The notes under the pieces were generated by a model, which was given only the letters and a program-made list of their open reading frames with translations, searched no databases and was not told the DNA's origin. A program made the position numbers and the translations under genes. From Branchipolynoe longqiensis (Eukaryota; Annelida; Polychaeta; Phyllodocida; Polynoidae), in assembly GCA_030323885.1 (NCBI GenBank), contig CM059199.1, positions 73,679,050 to 73,743,049 on the forward strand: DNA of 64,000 nucleotides. Reading direction: 5' to 3'. Positions 31,186-41,946 of this stretch are shown in pieces; position 1 is the first letter of the stretch; each line of letters starts with the position of its first letter.

Positions 31186-32369
31186 ATCATCATCATCATG
31201 CTGTCGGTCACGATGCGACAAAGACTGCTTTCATTACTTGACTGCCGCTCTCCATTTAGCTCTCTGCTGTGAGAGTGATGTCCATGAGTCAGTCTTAATG
31301 TCTCTCAGCTTCAGGTTTCTCTTGATGGTATCCTTGAACTGGAGATGAGGGGGCCCTCTCTTTCTGTAGCCACAAGACACTTGAGAATAGAGGAACTGCT
31401 TTGGTAGCCTGTCTGATGACATCCTCATGAGGTGTCCAGTCCACCAGAGATTCATTTTGATCAGAAGATCTTCCATAGAGTGCAGCCCCGTCCGTTCGAG
31501 TATTTCCTTATTTGTCAATTTGTCCTTCCAGGTTAGCCTCATGATTGAACGCAGATGTCGCATCATGAAGGCATGCAGCTTTTTCACCTCGGCTCCATAT
31601 ATTATGGTGGATAGCACAATTGCACGGTAGATCTTGCCTTTGACCCGCATGGACACATGGTGGTTGTTCCAGAGTCTCTGGTGTAGTCGGCCGAAAAATG
31701 TGCTAGCCTTGGCCTTCCTCCTCTGTATTTCAGCATCAATGCGTCCATCACTTGATATAATGCTTCCGATGTAGGTGAAATCCGGAACAGAGTTCAGCTT
31801 GTTTCCGGCAACCATGATATCCTCCTCTCGGGTTCTTGTAGAGTTGGGTTGGTACAGCACCTCCGTCTTCTTTATGTTAATCTTCAGGCGGAACTTCTTT
31901 GATGCATCGGAGAAAGCATCCACTATTTCCTGGATCTCTTCAGCAGAGTGGGCAATCAGTGCACTGTCATCTGCGAATAGCAGCTCTCTCACCAGTATCC
32001 CAGTAGTCTTGGTCTTCGCTATGAAGTGTATGACATTGAATAGGTAAGCGCTCTGTCTGTACTGTATATAGATGCCATCCCCCATGTCTTGGAAAGCCTC
32101 ATCGAGCATTGCTGATAGGAAGATGGAGAAGAGTGTGGGGGCCAGGACACAACCTTGCTTGACCCCGTTGGTAACTCCAACCGATTCCAAGACTTCCCCT
32201 CCAACACTAACGTTTGCCATCATTCCTGTATGTAGGGCCTCGATCATAGTTGTGAACTTCTCTGGGCATCCATACTTCCTCAGTAGCTGCCATAGCCCAG
32301 TCCTCCCAACTGTATCAAACACCTTAGTGAAATCGACAAATACTATGTACAGTTGTCGGTCCTGCTCAA
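31186..32369 (-). pseudogene. LINE-R reverse transcriptase fragment
   Basis: The open frame 31234-32322 (minus) encodes the palm and C-terminal half of a non-LTR reverse transcriptase. Residues VFDTVG at the start belong to block A; GVKQGCVLAPTLFS is the next block, then LLFADDSALIAH with the catalytic FADD, and LKINIKKTEVLYQP. The tail has RRHL/IMRLTW and GYRKRGPPHLQFKD motifs. The style and a trinucleotide tail, (CAT)n antisense at 31185-31198, fit the RTE group, but this assignment is tentative. Endonuclease and N-terminal RT are missing; similarity ends at 32369 against a SINE. Compared with 42647-44009 it lacks 24 bp (eight residues after YGAE), an in-frame deletion. Not autonomous. Confidence 0.88.
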
Positions 32370-32535
32370 TGCATGATAACCCAATATCCCACTCATCGCA
32401 CTAACCTGATACTGCGCTAACTGGTCCCTGGCTTATCCTATTAATGCCAAGTGCTAGGCTAGGTAGCGACAGATATAAATGTTGCTAGTCATTGGCTTGA
32501 TTCATTCATGGTTTGAGCCAATGCAGGGGAAACTG
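32370..32535 (-). mobile_element. SINE-A/B, minus, 3' part missing
   Basis: CCCAATATCCCACTCATCGC, GCCAAGTGCTAGGCTAGGTA, TAGTCATTGGCTTGATTC. The antisense tail that should lie to its left is replaced by LINE-R, which abuts directly in the same orientation. Confidence 0.75.
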
Positions 32536-32689
32536 GCCAGCACTCTTAGAGACTCAGTCATCCTGTCTGGAAGCAGGAGAATGGTGCGGTACAAGAAGAG
32601 AAGTACAGGTGGCGCCACTGTGGCATGATATGTGGTGCTGGATGAAATGAATGGGATAATGATGATGATGATGATGATGAGGATGATTG

Positions 32690-32736
32690 TTAGTTGGGAT
32701 TTTACATCATAGCAACATCCATGATTTTACCAGAGG
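32690..32736 (-). mobile_element. SINE tail fragment
   Basis: GTTAGTTGGGATTTTACATC, ATAGCAACATCCATGA is an antisense SINE-A/B tail. Directly followed by a plus-strand SINE-A. Confidence 0.6.
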
Positions 32737-33430
32737 GGATGGCCGAATGAGTTGAGCAACCATCTGTCGATTTGGTAGATCGTGGGATTCGAAAACCCAA
32801 CTTTGAACCCGGGTCGAGTCAAAACAATGACTTAAAAATGTATACTTATCGCATCCTATCCAGCGGCTTGGGATTTTTAAGGTAGGGCAAGGACTGGTGG
32901 GCTCAGTTTCAGGATAATGTGACTGAGTGGGAAATTAGGCCATGGTACTGGCAGCCTGAGCTCCTAGTGGGGAATCACTATAAAGTTGCCATGAGTGCAC
33001 AATGACACAATACCAGACGGGATGGCCGAATGAGTTAGAGCGTCCGTCTCCCGTGCTGGTAGATCGTGGGGTCGTGGGTTCGAGTCCCGGTCGAGTCAAA
33101 CCAATGACTTTAAAATTGATACTTGTCGCTTCCTAGCCAGGCGCTCGGCATTATTAGGATAGGGCAAGGACTGGTGTGCTCAGTGTCAGGATAATGTGAC
33201 TGAGTGGGATACCAGGTCATGGTGCCGGCGGCCTGGTTTCCCAGTGGGACAGCACTATAAAGTCGCCATGAGTGCGCACTGTCACAAGTCGGTACCCGTC
33301 CTGATATGACCTTAGATGTTGCTAGGACGTAAAACAACAACAAACAAACAAACAGCACAATGACACAAGTTGGTACCCATCATGACATCACCTTAGATGT
33401 AGTCAGGACGGAAAACTCTAACAACCGATC
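32737..33430 (+). mobile_element. SINE-A, older copy interrupted by a younger one
   Basis: The head ACCAGAGGGGATGGCCGAAT, body to AGTGCACAATGACACAA (33010); after the insertion the 3' part resumes at 33369 (GTTGGTACCCATC) and ends GGACGGAAAACTCTAAC. Confidence 0.85.
33011..33354 (+). mobile_element. SINE-A, young copy with perfect 14-bp duplication
   Basis: This copy is close to the apparent consensus (ACCAGACGGGATGGCCGAAT, GGGTTCGAGTCCC, AACAACAACAAACAAACAA). GCACAATGACACAA lies at 32997-33010 and 33355-33368, an exact target-site duplication. Confidence 0.95.
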
Positions 33431-34028
33431 AATCCACGTACAGATATATATAGTGTATAAGCCGTTAAACGAGTATAATAAGGCCGGAAGCTTCCATCTG
33501 CTCCTCAGCCCTCCCTCAGTCATCTACTGGAGGAGCCTGTCTATTTACTTACACTTCCATTCTACTCACACTGAGATACTCATGTCTCAAAGTGTTACCT
33601 CACTGTTTGACTACATAGTAATGTGAAGGGTGATATAGCATATATTTTCTTATGGAGGTGTAAATGGTTTAATTTCGCGGATAGCCGCCAGAGAAATGCT
33701 ATTGTGAATCCGCCCCACCCTGGTGGTGGCGTGATGAACGAGACTGCCGCCAGGGGGATTTCAAACTCCAGATGATAACACGGGCTGGGTATTTAAGGTG
33801 TTTAGTGAGAGAACGATTAATTGCGATTTTATTCGTCTCCCGTGGGTACTGTTTTTTGTTGTTGTTAATTCTTACTTTTTGTGTATTTTTATTCAAGAAT
33901 TGTTTTCTGTGTTAAGGTGGCTGATGGTGATGAATGGATTTAAACAGAATCTAAATTGCCAGAATGTTTGTCAGAGGTGGTAGATAGTGCTGCTTAGCTC
34001 GTTGGCTTAGGCTGTTTTGTGTTTACTA
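33431..34028. other. No recognisable feature
   Basis: Mixed unique sequence. Small frames (33360-33626, 33798-33983) carry no recognisable domain. Confidence 0.4.
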
Positions 34029-34200
34029 CACCAGATGGAATGGCGGAATGCGTTGAGTGTCCACCTCCCGGTTTGGTAGGTCATGTGATTCAAACCCTAG
34101 CTGAGTCAAAGCAATAACTTAAAGATTGCTACCTGTTGCTACCTAGCCTGGTGCTTGGCATGAATAGGATAGGCAAGGAGCAGTGGAATGAGCAAGACCA
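34029..34200 (+). mobile_element. SINE-A, 5' half only, degenerate
   Basis: ACCAGATGGAATGGCGGAAT, GATTCAAACCCTAGCTGAGT, GCTACCTAGCCTGGTGC. It ends at GCAAGGAGCAGTGGAATGAG, a junction also present after the SINE at about 29400 (GAGGAGCAGTGGAATGAGG). Confidence 0.75.
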
Positions 34201-34585
34201 ATTGTCTGTGATTTAAATATCCCCTGCTTAATCAATGAAAATATGGGTTAGCGGTGCTTAGCTTGTGGGCTTGGGCTGTTTAATATTATATTAGCTTGAT
34301 GGAATAATTTTCAAATGTTGTGCACATGGTTTAGTTGCAGGGCGGAGCTTACATTATGCAATGCATCCCGTGAGGGCCACTTCTTACAGGAAGGATATAT
34401 GTCTTCTTCAAAACAATATAAATAACGCTCACTGGAAAGAATTGTACTCTCGAATGACCTCTAGTCAACCATTCAAAATGTCTCCTCAAATATTTAGATT
34501 CTGATATTCTGGAATGTCGACCAGCAAATAAAGAATGGCTGGGTTTATTTTGTCTATCTATTTGATAATCCCCCGCTTCAGTACA

Positions 34586-34915
34586 CACCGGACGCGGTAG
34601 CCTAATAGGTAGAGCGCAGGCTTCCCGTGTGGAAGGTTGGGAGTTCAAATCACAGCCTAGTAAAACTGATGACTTATCAAATTTATACTTGTCGCTACCT
34701 AGCCTGGCAGTTGACATCAATAGGACAGGACAAGGACTGGTTAGCACAGTATAACGATAATGTGACTGTGTGAGATATCGGGTCATGGTTCTGGCAGCCT
34801 GGTCTCCCATTGGGGAAGCACTATAAAGTTGTCATGAGTGAGCACTGTCACAGGGTGATGCCTGCCCTGATATGACCTAGGGTGTTGCTAGCGTGAAAAA
34901 CAACAACAACACAAC
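34586..34915 (+). mobile_element. SINE-B, complete copy
   Basis: The head CACCGGACGCGGTAGCCTAA with TTCCCGTGTGGAAGG and B-box region GAGTTCAAATCAC, body, tail AACAACAACAACACAAC. The 153-codon minus frame at 34349-34810 overlaps it and is a SINE shadow. Confidence 0.88.
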
Positions 34916-35079
34916 ATACCTAGAGCGTTAACAGAGGTGTTGCGGTGTGGCAGGAAATCGCAAACCCCTGGAAATTGCACACCCCGGGGTTTGAGATTTA
35001 CTAGGAAATCACAAACTCCCAAGCATGACAGCTATCTATATGTTTGATTTTGAACTGGGAGCCGGTTCATTGAATAGAC

Positions 35080-35830
35080 TACATCACCATTCCAGCGGCA
35101 TGGTGCATTGTGGGATGTGTGGAAGAAAAACAAACCCGCGAGAAGCACATGGCACATGCTAATACACTGTGTGCAGTTATGAAATGTGCTAGTTTCAGCT
35201 CCTCTCTGCTCTTGTTTGAAACATGGAATACCAACTAAAAACATTTATATAATAAATTAAAGATATTAATCTTTTTTCCAGCATTGCATTTACATAATAT
35301 ACTCAGCACATCCTATGCCATGTGCATTTAGATTCAGACAAATCTGAGCACTCAGACTAGTGTTAGAGCCATAGCCAGAGTAAGTTTTACATATTTTATT
35401 CATGTTTTTATTTATATTCTATGGTTTATAACATATGTAGAACTAGAAAATAAGTAGGGTTAATCAGATATTGGTTATATATTTCTTTTGAACAAGTTTT
35501 TATTGACACATTTGGCATTATAATACTTAGAACAAGAATGGCATGTCTAGTCAATGGTGATGTAAATATCAGCCTGTATAGTGACTGAAATTGTAGGTTT
35601 CTTGGCTCAAAATGCTTAATTATGGAGAGTTGTGTCTTAAACCTATTCATTAGATTATTATATTGCATCCATCCATCCATGTTTGTGGCAAATTGCTATG
35701 TATTTTCATTAATTTTGAGTAAAATTGAAGTTTTACCCTATGCGTATCGGCAAACTCAATGGCCGTATGCCTTTGCTTTGCTGCCACCGCCGTTTTCAGG
35801 GCATGCGCAGTCAGAATGGTGATCTCGTCT
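35080..35830 (-). repeat. Repeat D, copy 3
   Basis: Reverse complement of 12650-14335 without the internal SINE and without the tandem duplication: GTGCATTGTGGGATGTGTGG, ATGAAATGTGCTAGTTTC, GACTAGTGTTAGAGCCATAG, GGCAAACTCAATGGCCGTAT. About 750 bp. Minus and plus frames of up to 84 codons are AT-rich and not conserved. Confidence 0.7.
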
Positions 35831-36139
35831 ATTACTTGCCCATTCTACCAGAAGGTTCTGCCGGACCTTCTTATTTGTGTTCTTTTTTTTAAAGTGTCAT
35901 CTCATCAGGATCTCTGTGCTACTCTCTCCATGAACTGAACTTACACGAGACTGCTCTGAACTAAACTGCTAAGGACACTCGGGTCTCCGTACCCCGTCCT
36001 CCTCATGCTGCTAAGCTGATACGTCGGCCAATATTACTTTTATTTTACATAAAACCAATTTAAACTATGCTCTTTCTTGTGTCTCTAATTGTACGAGTGC
36101 ATGACGCCCCCTAGAGGGCTAGACTTGAGTATGTGTGGT

Positions 36140-36440
36140 GTCTCTGTGGCGGAGTGGTTAGAGTGTCTGACTTTTTTCTAGGTCGGACTCCTAACCTGAA
36201 GCTTGGTGGTTCGATTCCCCATGCCCCCATCTCTGCCAATTTGGATTTTCACCGCTGTGTATAACTTACAGCGACATCAAAGGCCAGTTGCTCTCATATC
36301 ATGTCTATGTGGTGTGGGAGGTTAAAAATCCCTTGGGTCGGTAAAAGTGTAGGTTCGGGCTTTCTATCGACAAACTTTCTAATAGTGAAAACAAGCCTAT
36401 TCAGGCTTATCCATGATAGCCAGTATAAATATTCAACAAC
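36140..36440 (+). mobile_element. SINE-S, complete copy
   Basis: The head GTCTCTGTGGCGGAGTGGTT with a long variable arm and B box GGTTCGATTCCCC, as in type II tRNAs (Ser/Leu). The body includes AATTTGGATTTTCACCGCTG, GGTGTGGGAGGTTAAAAATC and AGTATAAATATTCAACAAC. Confidence 0.9.
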
Positions 36441-36662
36441 AAAAATGTATTAGTAACACATTCTATTAATTTGACTTATTACGCCCTTCTATACAGCACT
36501 AAATGATTAATAAGTTAACCAGTAGCTAACCTAGATATGCACAATCAAATCTAGATAATTGCTTTGATTTTAAAAATGGGAGGGAAACCAACCTCAACCT
36601 CCGGTATTTTATGCTGCATAATCCGATGAAGCATCTCAATTTCAAAACAAAACTTGTATTCC

Positions 36663-36895
36663 GATGCACTTATTAAACATTTGTTGCTGCATAGAAGGGA
36701 ATAGGGTACTGAGTTAATTTGATAGAACCTGTTACTGCAGAACCCTATGGTGTCAGAGTTTTGGAATGCTAGCCAGAAACAATGTTACATTTTTGCACTT
36801 CAAATATCATATTCAATAGTTAGCCATTTAAAATACAAATTACTTCAAATTAAGGCCAAGTAGATTATAATGATTAATCTAACCTCTCAGGCAAG
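36663..36895 (+). repeat. Dispersed repeat E, copy 3
   Basis: GATGCACTTATTAAACATTT, CCTATGGTGTCAGAGTTTTG, TTAGCCATTTAAAATACAAA, TAGATTATAATGATTAATC. Immediately followed by SINE-Q. A further E-like piece (AAACTCAAAACCATCGGAC) at 37070-37105 lies after the SINE-Q head. Confidence 0.65.
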
Positions 36896-37035
36896 TAACC
36901 ACATAAACAGGTAGGAATGGGTAGTGTGTTGATATCAGGGAGCCTAGGTGGTGAAATGGTTAGCACACTGGCCTGGAATGCAAAGAGATGTGGGTTCGAG
37001 TACCGCTCTAGGCACAATATTTCCCATTTTCATCA
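36885..37035 (+). mobile_element. SINE-Q, leader plus head
   Basis: The leader ACCTCTCAGGCAAGTAACCA, GGTAGTGTGTTGATATCAGG precedes the tRNA-Gln-like head GGTGGTGAAATGGTTAGCAC, GCAAAGAGATGTGGGTTCGA (B box), then GCTCTAGGCACAATATTTCC. It appears inserted in, or fused to, repeat E. Confidence 0.8.
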
Positions 37036-37213
37036 CCGCCCCATGACAATATTTATCTTAAAAAAATTACCGAAACTCAAAACCATCGGACAAACCAACT
37101 TTAACCACCTTCTCACAGCTTCAAATCCCTCTCAGAAGCAAGCGGAATACCATTATAACCGCAGCTGTTGCTAGGACGCAAAGCCCCCAGCCACGCCCCT
37201 CAAATAGTCTAAA

Positions 37214-37310
37214 CATAACATTAGAGTGCCCAAACAACATTAGAGTGCCCAAACAACATTAGAGTGCCCAAACAACATAAGAGTGCCCAAACAACATAAG
37301 AGTGCCCAGT
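37214..37310. repeat. 19-bp tandem repeat, five copies
   Basis: Units CATTAGAGTGCCCAAACAA (with ATAAGAG in the last two). Confidence 0.9.
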
Positions 37311-37666
37311 CGTGCAGGAAGTTAGCCATGAAAGTCCAACAGTGCAACTCAACATAACAAAGACACGAGCATGGGTCTCACTCGACTATCAGAGCGCTGA
37401 ATCACCAGCGCGAGCGGCGAGCGGCGAGCGGCGAGCAGCTCGGGGGCCGACCAGCGGGACGCCGCTAGACATGGTGGCTATACACGGTCACATGGTCAGA
37501 GGAGCCAATCAGGATGCGTCTTACATCGGCCCGCCTGGGGCCGTCAGATAACGCTCACGTGACGAGCACCGATATCACGTATGGAGAGGTAGGTGGAAGT
37601 GGTGCGCGCTTCACCAGAAATTCACCGTCCAGGCATTATGGAAGCAATAGTAACACTACCCCGGTG

Positions 37667-38118
37667 GTTGGTTGTTGGAGTGATAAGTCCTGGCAACATC
37701 TAAGGTATGCTTTTACATTATATGTAACAGTGATGGTTGAATAATACAAAAAAACTATTCTCGCCATGAATATGGCGTATGTTGCTGACACGGCGTGAAA
37801 AAAACACCAATCAATCAGTCTAAGGTCATATCAGGACGGGTACCGACTGGTGACAGTGCGCACTCATGGCGACTTGATAGTGCTGCTCGACTGGGAAATT
37901 AGGCCGCCGGCCACCATAACCCAATATCCTACTCAGTCGCATTATCCTGACACTGAGCTAACCAGTACTTGCCCTATCCTATTAATGCCGAGCTCTAGGC
38001 TAGGTAGCTACATCTATCATTTTGGAGATTATAGGTTTGACTCAGTCGGAGTTCGAGCCCATGCCCTCACACATGCGAAACCAGTTCGTCCCCTTACCGT
38101 CGTCGGCCATCGCATACC
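37667..38118 (-). mobile_element. SINE-A/B, minus, split by a LINE-I tail
   Basis: The antisense tail GTTGGTTGTTGGAGTGATAA, GTCCTGGCAACATCTAAGG is interrupted at 37706, resumes at 37819 (TCTAAGGTCATATCAGGACG), and continues to GAGCCCATGCCCTCACACAT and the head near 38118. Confidence 0.82.
37707..37818 (+). mobile_element. LINE-I 3' tail insertion, 112 bp
   Basis: ATATGTAACAGTGATGGTTG, AATATGGCGTATGTTGCTGA, CACGGCGTGAAA and CAATCAATCAG match the 3' end at 59840-59945. TCTAAGGT is duplicated at 37699-37706 and 37819-37826. Confidence 0.85.
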
Positions 38119-38164
38119 AGTCTAAGTAAGAGTGCGAACCGATTACGACTTACTAGTGCTACCC

Positions 38165-38395
38165 GATGATTTTACAATGATTTTACCAAGATTTTACCAA
38201 GATTTTACCAAGATTTTACAATGATTTTACAATGGTTTTACAATTGTTTTACAATGGTTTTACAATGGTTTTACAATGGTTTTACAATGGTTTTACAATG
38301 GTTTACAATGATGTTACAATGATTTTACAATGATTTTACAATGATTTTACAATGATTTCACAATGATTTTACAATGATTTTACAATGATTTTTAT
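38165..38395. repeat. 11-bp tandem repeat (GATTTTACAAT)n
   Basis: About 20 units alternating GATTTTACAAT, GGTTTTACAAT and GATTTTACCAA. Confidence 0.92.
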
Positions 38396-39250
38396 TGACT
38401 ATGACAATAGATTGACAAGGACAATGATTAAGAATGATTTTATTTACTCTGTCGACCCCTCACAGGGTATGAGAGCCCTGGGATAATCTGCCACCAGACA
38501 CTATGACTATACCCCACTCAGTCATATTATTCTAGCATTGAGCCGATCAGTCCAGTGGCCTAGCTTCCATATGCGTAGGTACGCAGCTGCCTACCACCTT
38601 AGATTTCAAATGCTTTTTTTTTTTAAGTGAAATATAATTATGATGTTTAATATCGTTCTATTCCATCGCGTGTTATTCCACTAGTGTTTTATTCCATCGT
38701 TGCATACCACCTGAATATCCCAAGCTAGTCCCTTGCCGTCCTTTTCCTATCCTTGGAATGTTGAATACCAGGAAAGGTAACGACAAGTGAAGAGTTCAGG
38801 CGCAAAACCACATAAACGCCAATCGAAAAATATAGTTAAAAAAAAAAGATTTGTGCCTGAAAATAATGTTAGGGCTCAGTAATTCCACTTTTCAAAGCAT
38901 CACAAGGTTATGGAGCGATGAACAAAAGAGAGTGAATATAAAAAGATGAACTTGTTAAAGGTTTACTTCCAATGTTTATCTCCATTTTTGGATTGGTGTT
39001 TACATGGGTTTGCATCTGAACTCTTCGAGTACAAATATTCTAAGTCTTCGATTTGACCTCCAGGATGGTAAAAGGCCCTCCGCTACTCAGGCGGCTAACT
39101 AGTCCAATGGTCTAGAAGCAGTAACATTACCCAGAGCCAACCAAAGCCATCAAACAACATTGCTGCTACTCTACGTATATATCATGCTATGAGTGTTTGA
39201 ACACTTCTATCACACTGCTCCTCCCCCAGACTCTGTCCTTTACTGGTCTA
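38396..39250. other. Mostly unassigned; old SINE fragments
   Basis: CCCCACTCAGTCATATTATT at about 38511 and TCCCTTGCCGTCCTTTTCCT near 38740 are diverged antisense SINE body. Nothing else recognised. Confidence 0.45.
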
Positions 39251-39252
39251 TA

Positions 39253-39600
39253 AAGGCCCTGTCAAACCTCACCGGATTGGGGGAAACAGACAGAAACCAA
39301 ACAATGTCTGGTTTGTGTCCGTACAAGGTTTGAACATGCACAAAACTAGGAATGGATGCTGCCGGATTGACGTCTACGGTTCTTGTCTGGTTTGAGTTCA
39401 TTTCGTCCGTTGGCTATCCATTTATGTCCGTTTCATGTCCATTTCATGTCCATTTCATGTCCGCTTCATGTCCATTCGTCCAGCAGCCATTGACCCTATA
39501 GCGCAACATTTTGACACAGTTTAATAAATTGTTATACTTGTTACCACCGGAGTAGACAATTCTGTCCGTTGCTCAATCCGGCGAGGTGTGACAGCCGCTT
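39253..39600. mobile_element. MITE with AAGGCCCTGTCAAACCTC ends
   Basis: Left AAGGCCCTGTCAAACCTCAC-CGGATTG; right end reverse complement AAGCGGCTGTCACACCTCGC-CGGATTG. TA lies on each side (39251-39252, 39601-39602). The interior repeats TTTCATGTCC / TTGTCTGGTTTG words. Same terminal theme as the 19453-19845 element. Confidence 0.75.
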
Positions 39601-39668
39601 TACACACACACCCCTCCACCCTTCCACGCATGCCCCATATTTACAATCGAAAGCAATCATCTTACACC

Positions 39669-39712
39669 ACTTTGATATGACCTCAGATGTTGCTAGGACG
39701 TAAAACCCACAA
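39669..39712 (+). mobile_element. SINE-A/B tail fragment
   Basis: TTGATATGACCTCAGATGTT, GCTAGGACGTAAAACCC. Only the last about 45 bp. Confidence 0.7.
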
Positions 39713-40009
39713 GCAAACACATATGACTGTGCTTGCATGTAGGTAGGCTCCATGTAGGTATGCAGAATCTTTAATTATCAAGATTGGACGGGGAGATTTC
39801 AACTGGCCAAATATGACGTCCCATTTAAAATCACTCCACCCACCAATCACGACTATTGCCATTGGCGGAAGATGTATCAAATAATGCGATTATTTCTTTT
39901 TAATTGTAATCATACTGAGTTGTATTTCTATAGGCTATGCAGTCATGATGTACTGCTAATCTCCACAAAGGACAACAAGCACAGCACATCTTGAATTCAT
40001 TTCAATTGT

Positions 40010-40556
40010 TTAAAACATCCGGGGCGGTTCGGGGGATTTTGTGATCCGGGCTCAATCCAGCCTGATCCGGCCTGATCCGGGGGTGGTCCGGGGGTGGTCC
40101 AGGTATTTTGGAGGTGGTCCAGGGTGGACCCGGCCTGTCTGGGGGTGGTGCGGGGTCATTTTGAGCCACGGTTTGACCCGGACCATCCCCGGACTATCCA
40201 GGACTACCCCCGGCCTAGCCACGGACCACTTCCGGACTGCCCCCGTAAGACCGGGGTGATCCGGGATAGTCCGGGGGTCATCCAGGATAGTCCGGGGCTC
40301 ATCCGGGGCAATCTTGGGGTGTTCCGGCCTCGTCCGGGGCCAGTCCGGCCCAGTCCGGGGGCAGTCCAGGGGCAGTCCGGGGGTGATACCGGGTGGTCCG
40401 GGGCTCGTCCGGGCCTCATCTGGGAAAGTGTGACTGCGAGGCAAAAATCAACGAAAACAGTGATTTTATCCGTGGTGGTCCGGCACAGTCTGGGCCATTG
40501 ATCCGTGGGTGGTCCGGCTCAAAACCGGGGCTCGTCCGGCTATGTGTGACTGGGGC
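40010..40556. mobile_element. MITE-like element saturated with GTCCGGGG words
   Basis: Dozens of GGTCCGGGGG/CATCCGGGGC words. Right end CCGGCTATGTGTGACTGGGG-C followed by TTTA; its reverse complement begins GCCCCAGTCACACATAGCCGG-like, comparable with GGCCCTGTCACA of other elements. The left side starts at TTTAAAACATCCGGGGCGG. Related inverted to 4390-4730. Frames of up to 135 codons on both strands reflect the GC-rich words. Confidence 0.65.
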
Positions 40557-40807
40557 TTTAGAGTCGGTCTAGAGAGACCGACACCAAGTTGTCGCAGCGC
40601 ACATACATCATGCTACCACAGTGCTATATACTGGTGATTCCATGTTACTAATGTCCTTCAACCGAGTATCGGAGAGTCCTATATTAAAGTTACCACTATG
40701 GCATGCACGATATTATGTGTATGACACATTGATGCACATAGCAGTGAGAACAAATCTCCGCGATTTCGTCGATTTTCGCGGATTTTTATATTAACCGATC
40801 CCATTTG

Positions 40808-40990
40808 ACCAACCGGTCTTTGCCCTATCCTAATAATGTTGAGCGCCTGGCTAGGAAGTGACAAGTGACAAACATGATTTTATTTAGTCATTGGTTTGAC
40901 TCGGCCAGGGTTCGAACCCGTGAGTTCGAATCCCATGACCTACCAAAGTGGGAGACGAACGCTCAACTCATTAGGCCACACCGTCTTGTC
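40808..40990 (-). mobile_element. SINE-A, minus, 5' half
   Basis: CTTTGCCCTATCCTAATAAT, GCGCCTGGCTAGGAAGTGAC, GGTTCGAACCCGTGAG-TTCG and the head end GGCCACACCGTCTTGTC. 3' half missing. Confidence 0.8.
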
Positions 40991-40999
40991 GATTATTTA

Positions 41000-41560
41000 A
41001 ATAACTGCAGCCACAGATAGCTGCAAAACCAGTGTTTGGTGCTAACAAATGATGTACGCTGATGAATAAAAATATTTGCCACCAAAAAAAGGTTATTCCT
41101 TGACATACTTGGGATTGATGTTGAATTTCACTGACAAGGATGCAGTTAGTTGCACACCCTTAAAGGTATCCGACTTAATAAAACAATATTGTTTATACCG
41201 ACCCACCCAGGGGGGAGGCTAATGACTAACGAGTAACATGTGTATATATGTATAAACAATACCCTTACATAGAGAGGGCAAATAAATGCACCAGAATCCA
41301 GACACGTGAAACAGCTGTTTCTGCAGAATTTATATCAATTGGTTCCAGTGCCTGCTCTCATGTTTTAATAAAGTAGCAGCCGGGTATAAGTACAGCTGAA
41401 ACTGGTTCTGGGCTGAAACACGGGAGAAGACACTGGGACCAGTTTCTATCAATTCCGCAGAAAATATACATTTATTAATCACCAATGTGGGGGCTCGGTC
41501 TTACACATCGCTTCCTCATATTATTTTGTATAATGCTAACCTGTCATTGGCTAGCAGGGT
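41000..41560. other. Unassigned, with imperfect inverted words
   Basis: AACAGCTGTTTCTGCAG and TATCAATTCCGCAGAAA, with AACTGGTTCTGGGCTG and GGGACCAGTTTC, are short inverted similarities (41315-41470). No gene recognised. Confidence 0.4.
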
Positions 41561-41639
41561 AATTGGGCAGAATTGCGTTATGTCCAATGAGTAGTGGTGT
41601 TTGTGCTTGGTTGGGTTCCCTGCTCCAGGCAATGACAGC

Positions 41640-41720
41640 CAATGAGCACCATCCTCTCATTCGATCCACTGCTGGCGTATATAAATAGCATTGACATAGT
41701 TCTGGGGGGGCAGGGACTTG
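41640..41720 (+). promoter_or_regulatory. Promoter-like sequence (CCAAT, TATA)
   Basis: AGCCAATGAG at 41637-41646 and GTATATAAATAG at 41677-41688, with a pyrimidine-rich region about 60-80 bp further on. The arrangement is that of a polymerase II core promoter, but it could equally belong to an LTR. No downstream gene is confirmed. Confidence 0.35.
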
Positions 41721-41946
41721 CTATCCGGACCGCACTCTGTCCACACCTCTCTCTATCACCTCTCCGCCGGCCATGCTCCTCCTCGATATGTCTGAAAAGA
41801 GTTCCAGGAGGGGGAGCCCGCTGGCATTTCACTTTCTACTCTTACTCTGTCCGTGTCTATGGCTCGCTGGACGGTCACCATAGAGCAAATAGACACGGTC
41901 CTTTGACTCAACTCTCCTCATTTCTCTTTCCTAGACTCTGCCCATT

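Noticed and set aside
36140..36225. Genuine tRNA-Ser or tRNA-Leu gene
   Set aside because: The head is followed by a shared SINE body and recurs with it at 46817 and 15174. The same argument applies to the tRNA-Gln-like heads.
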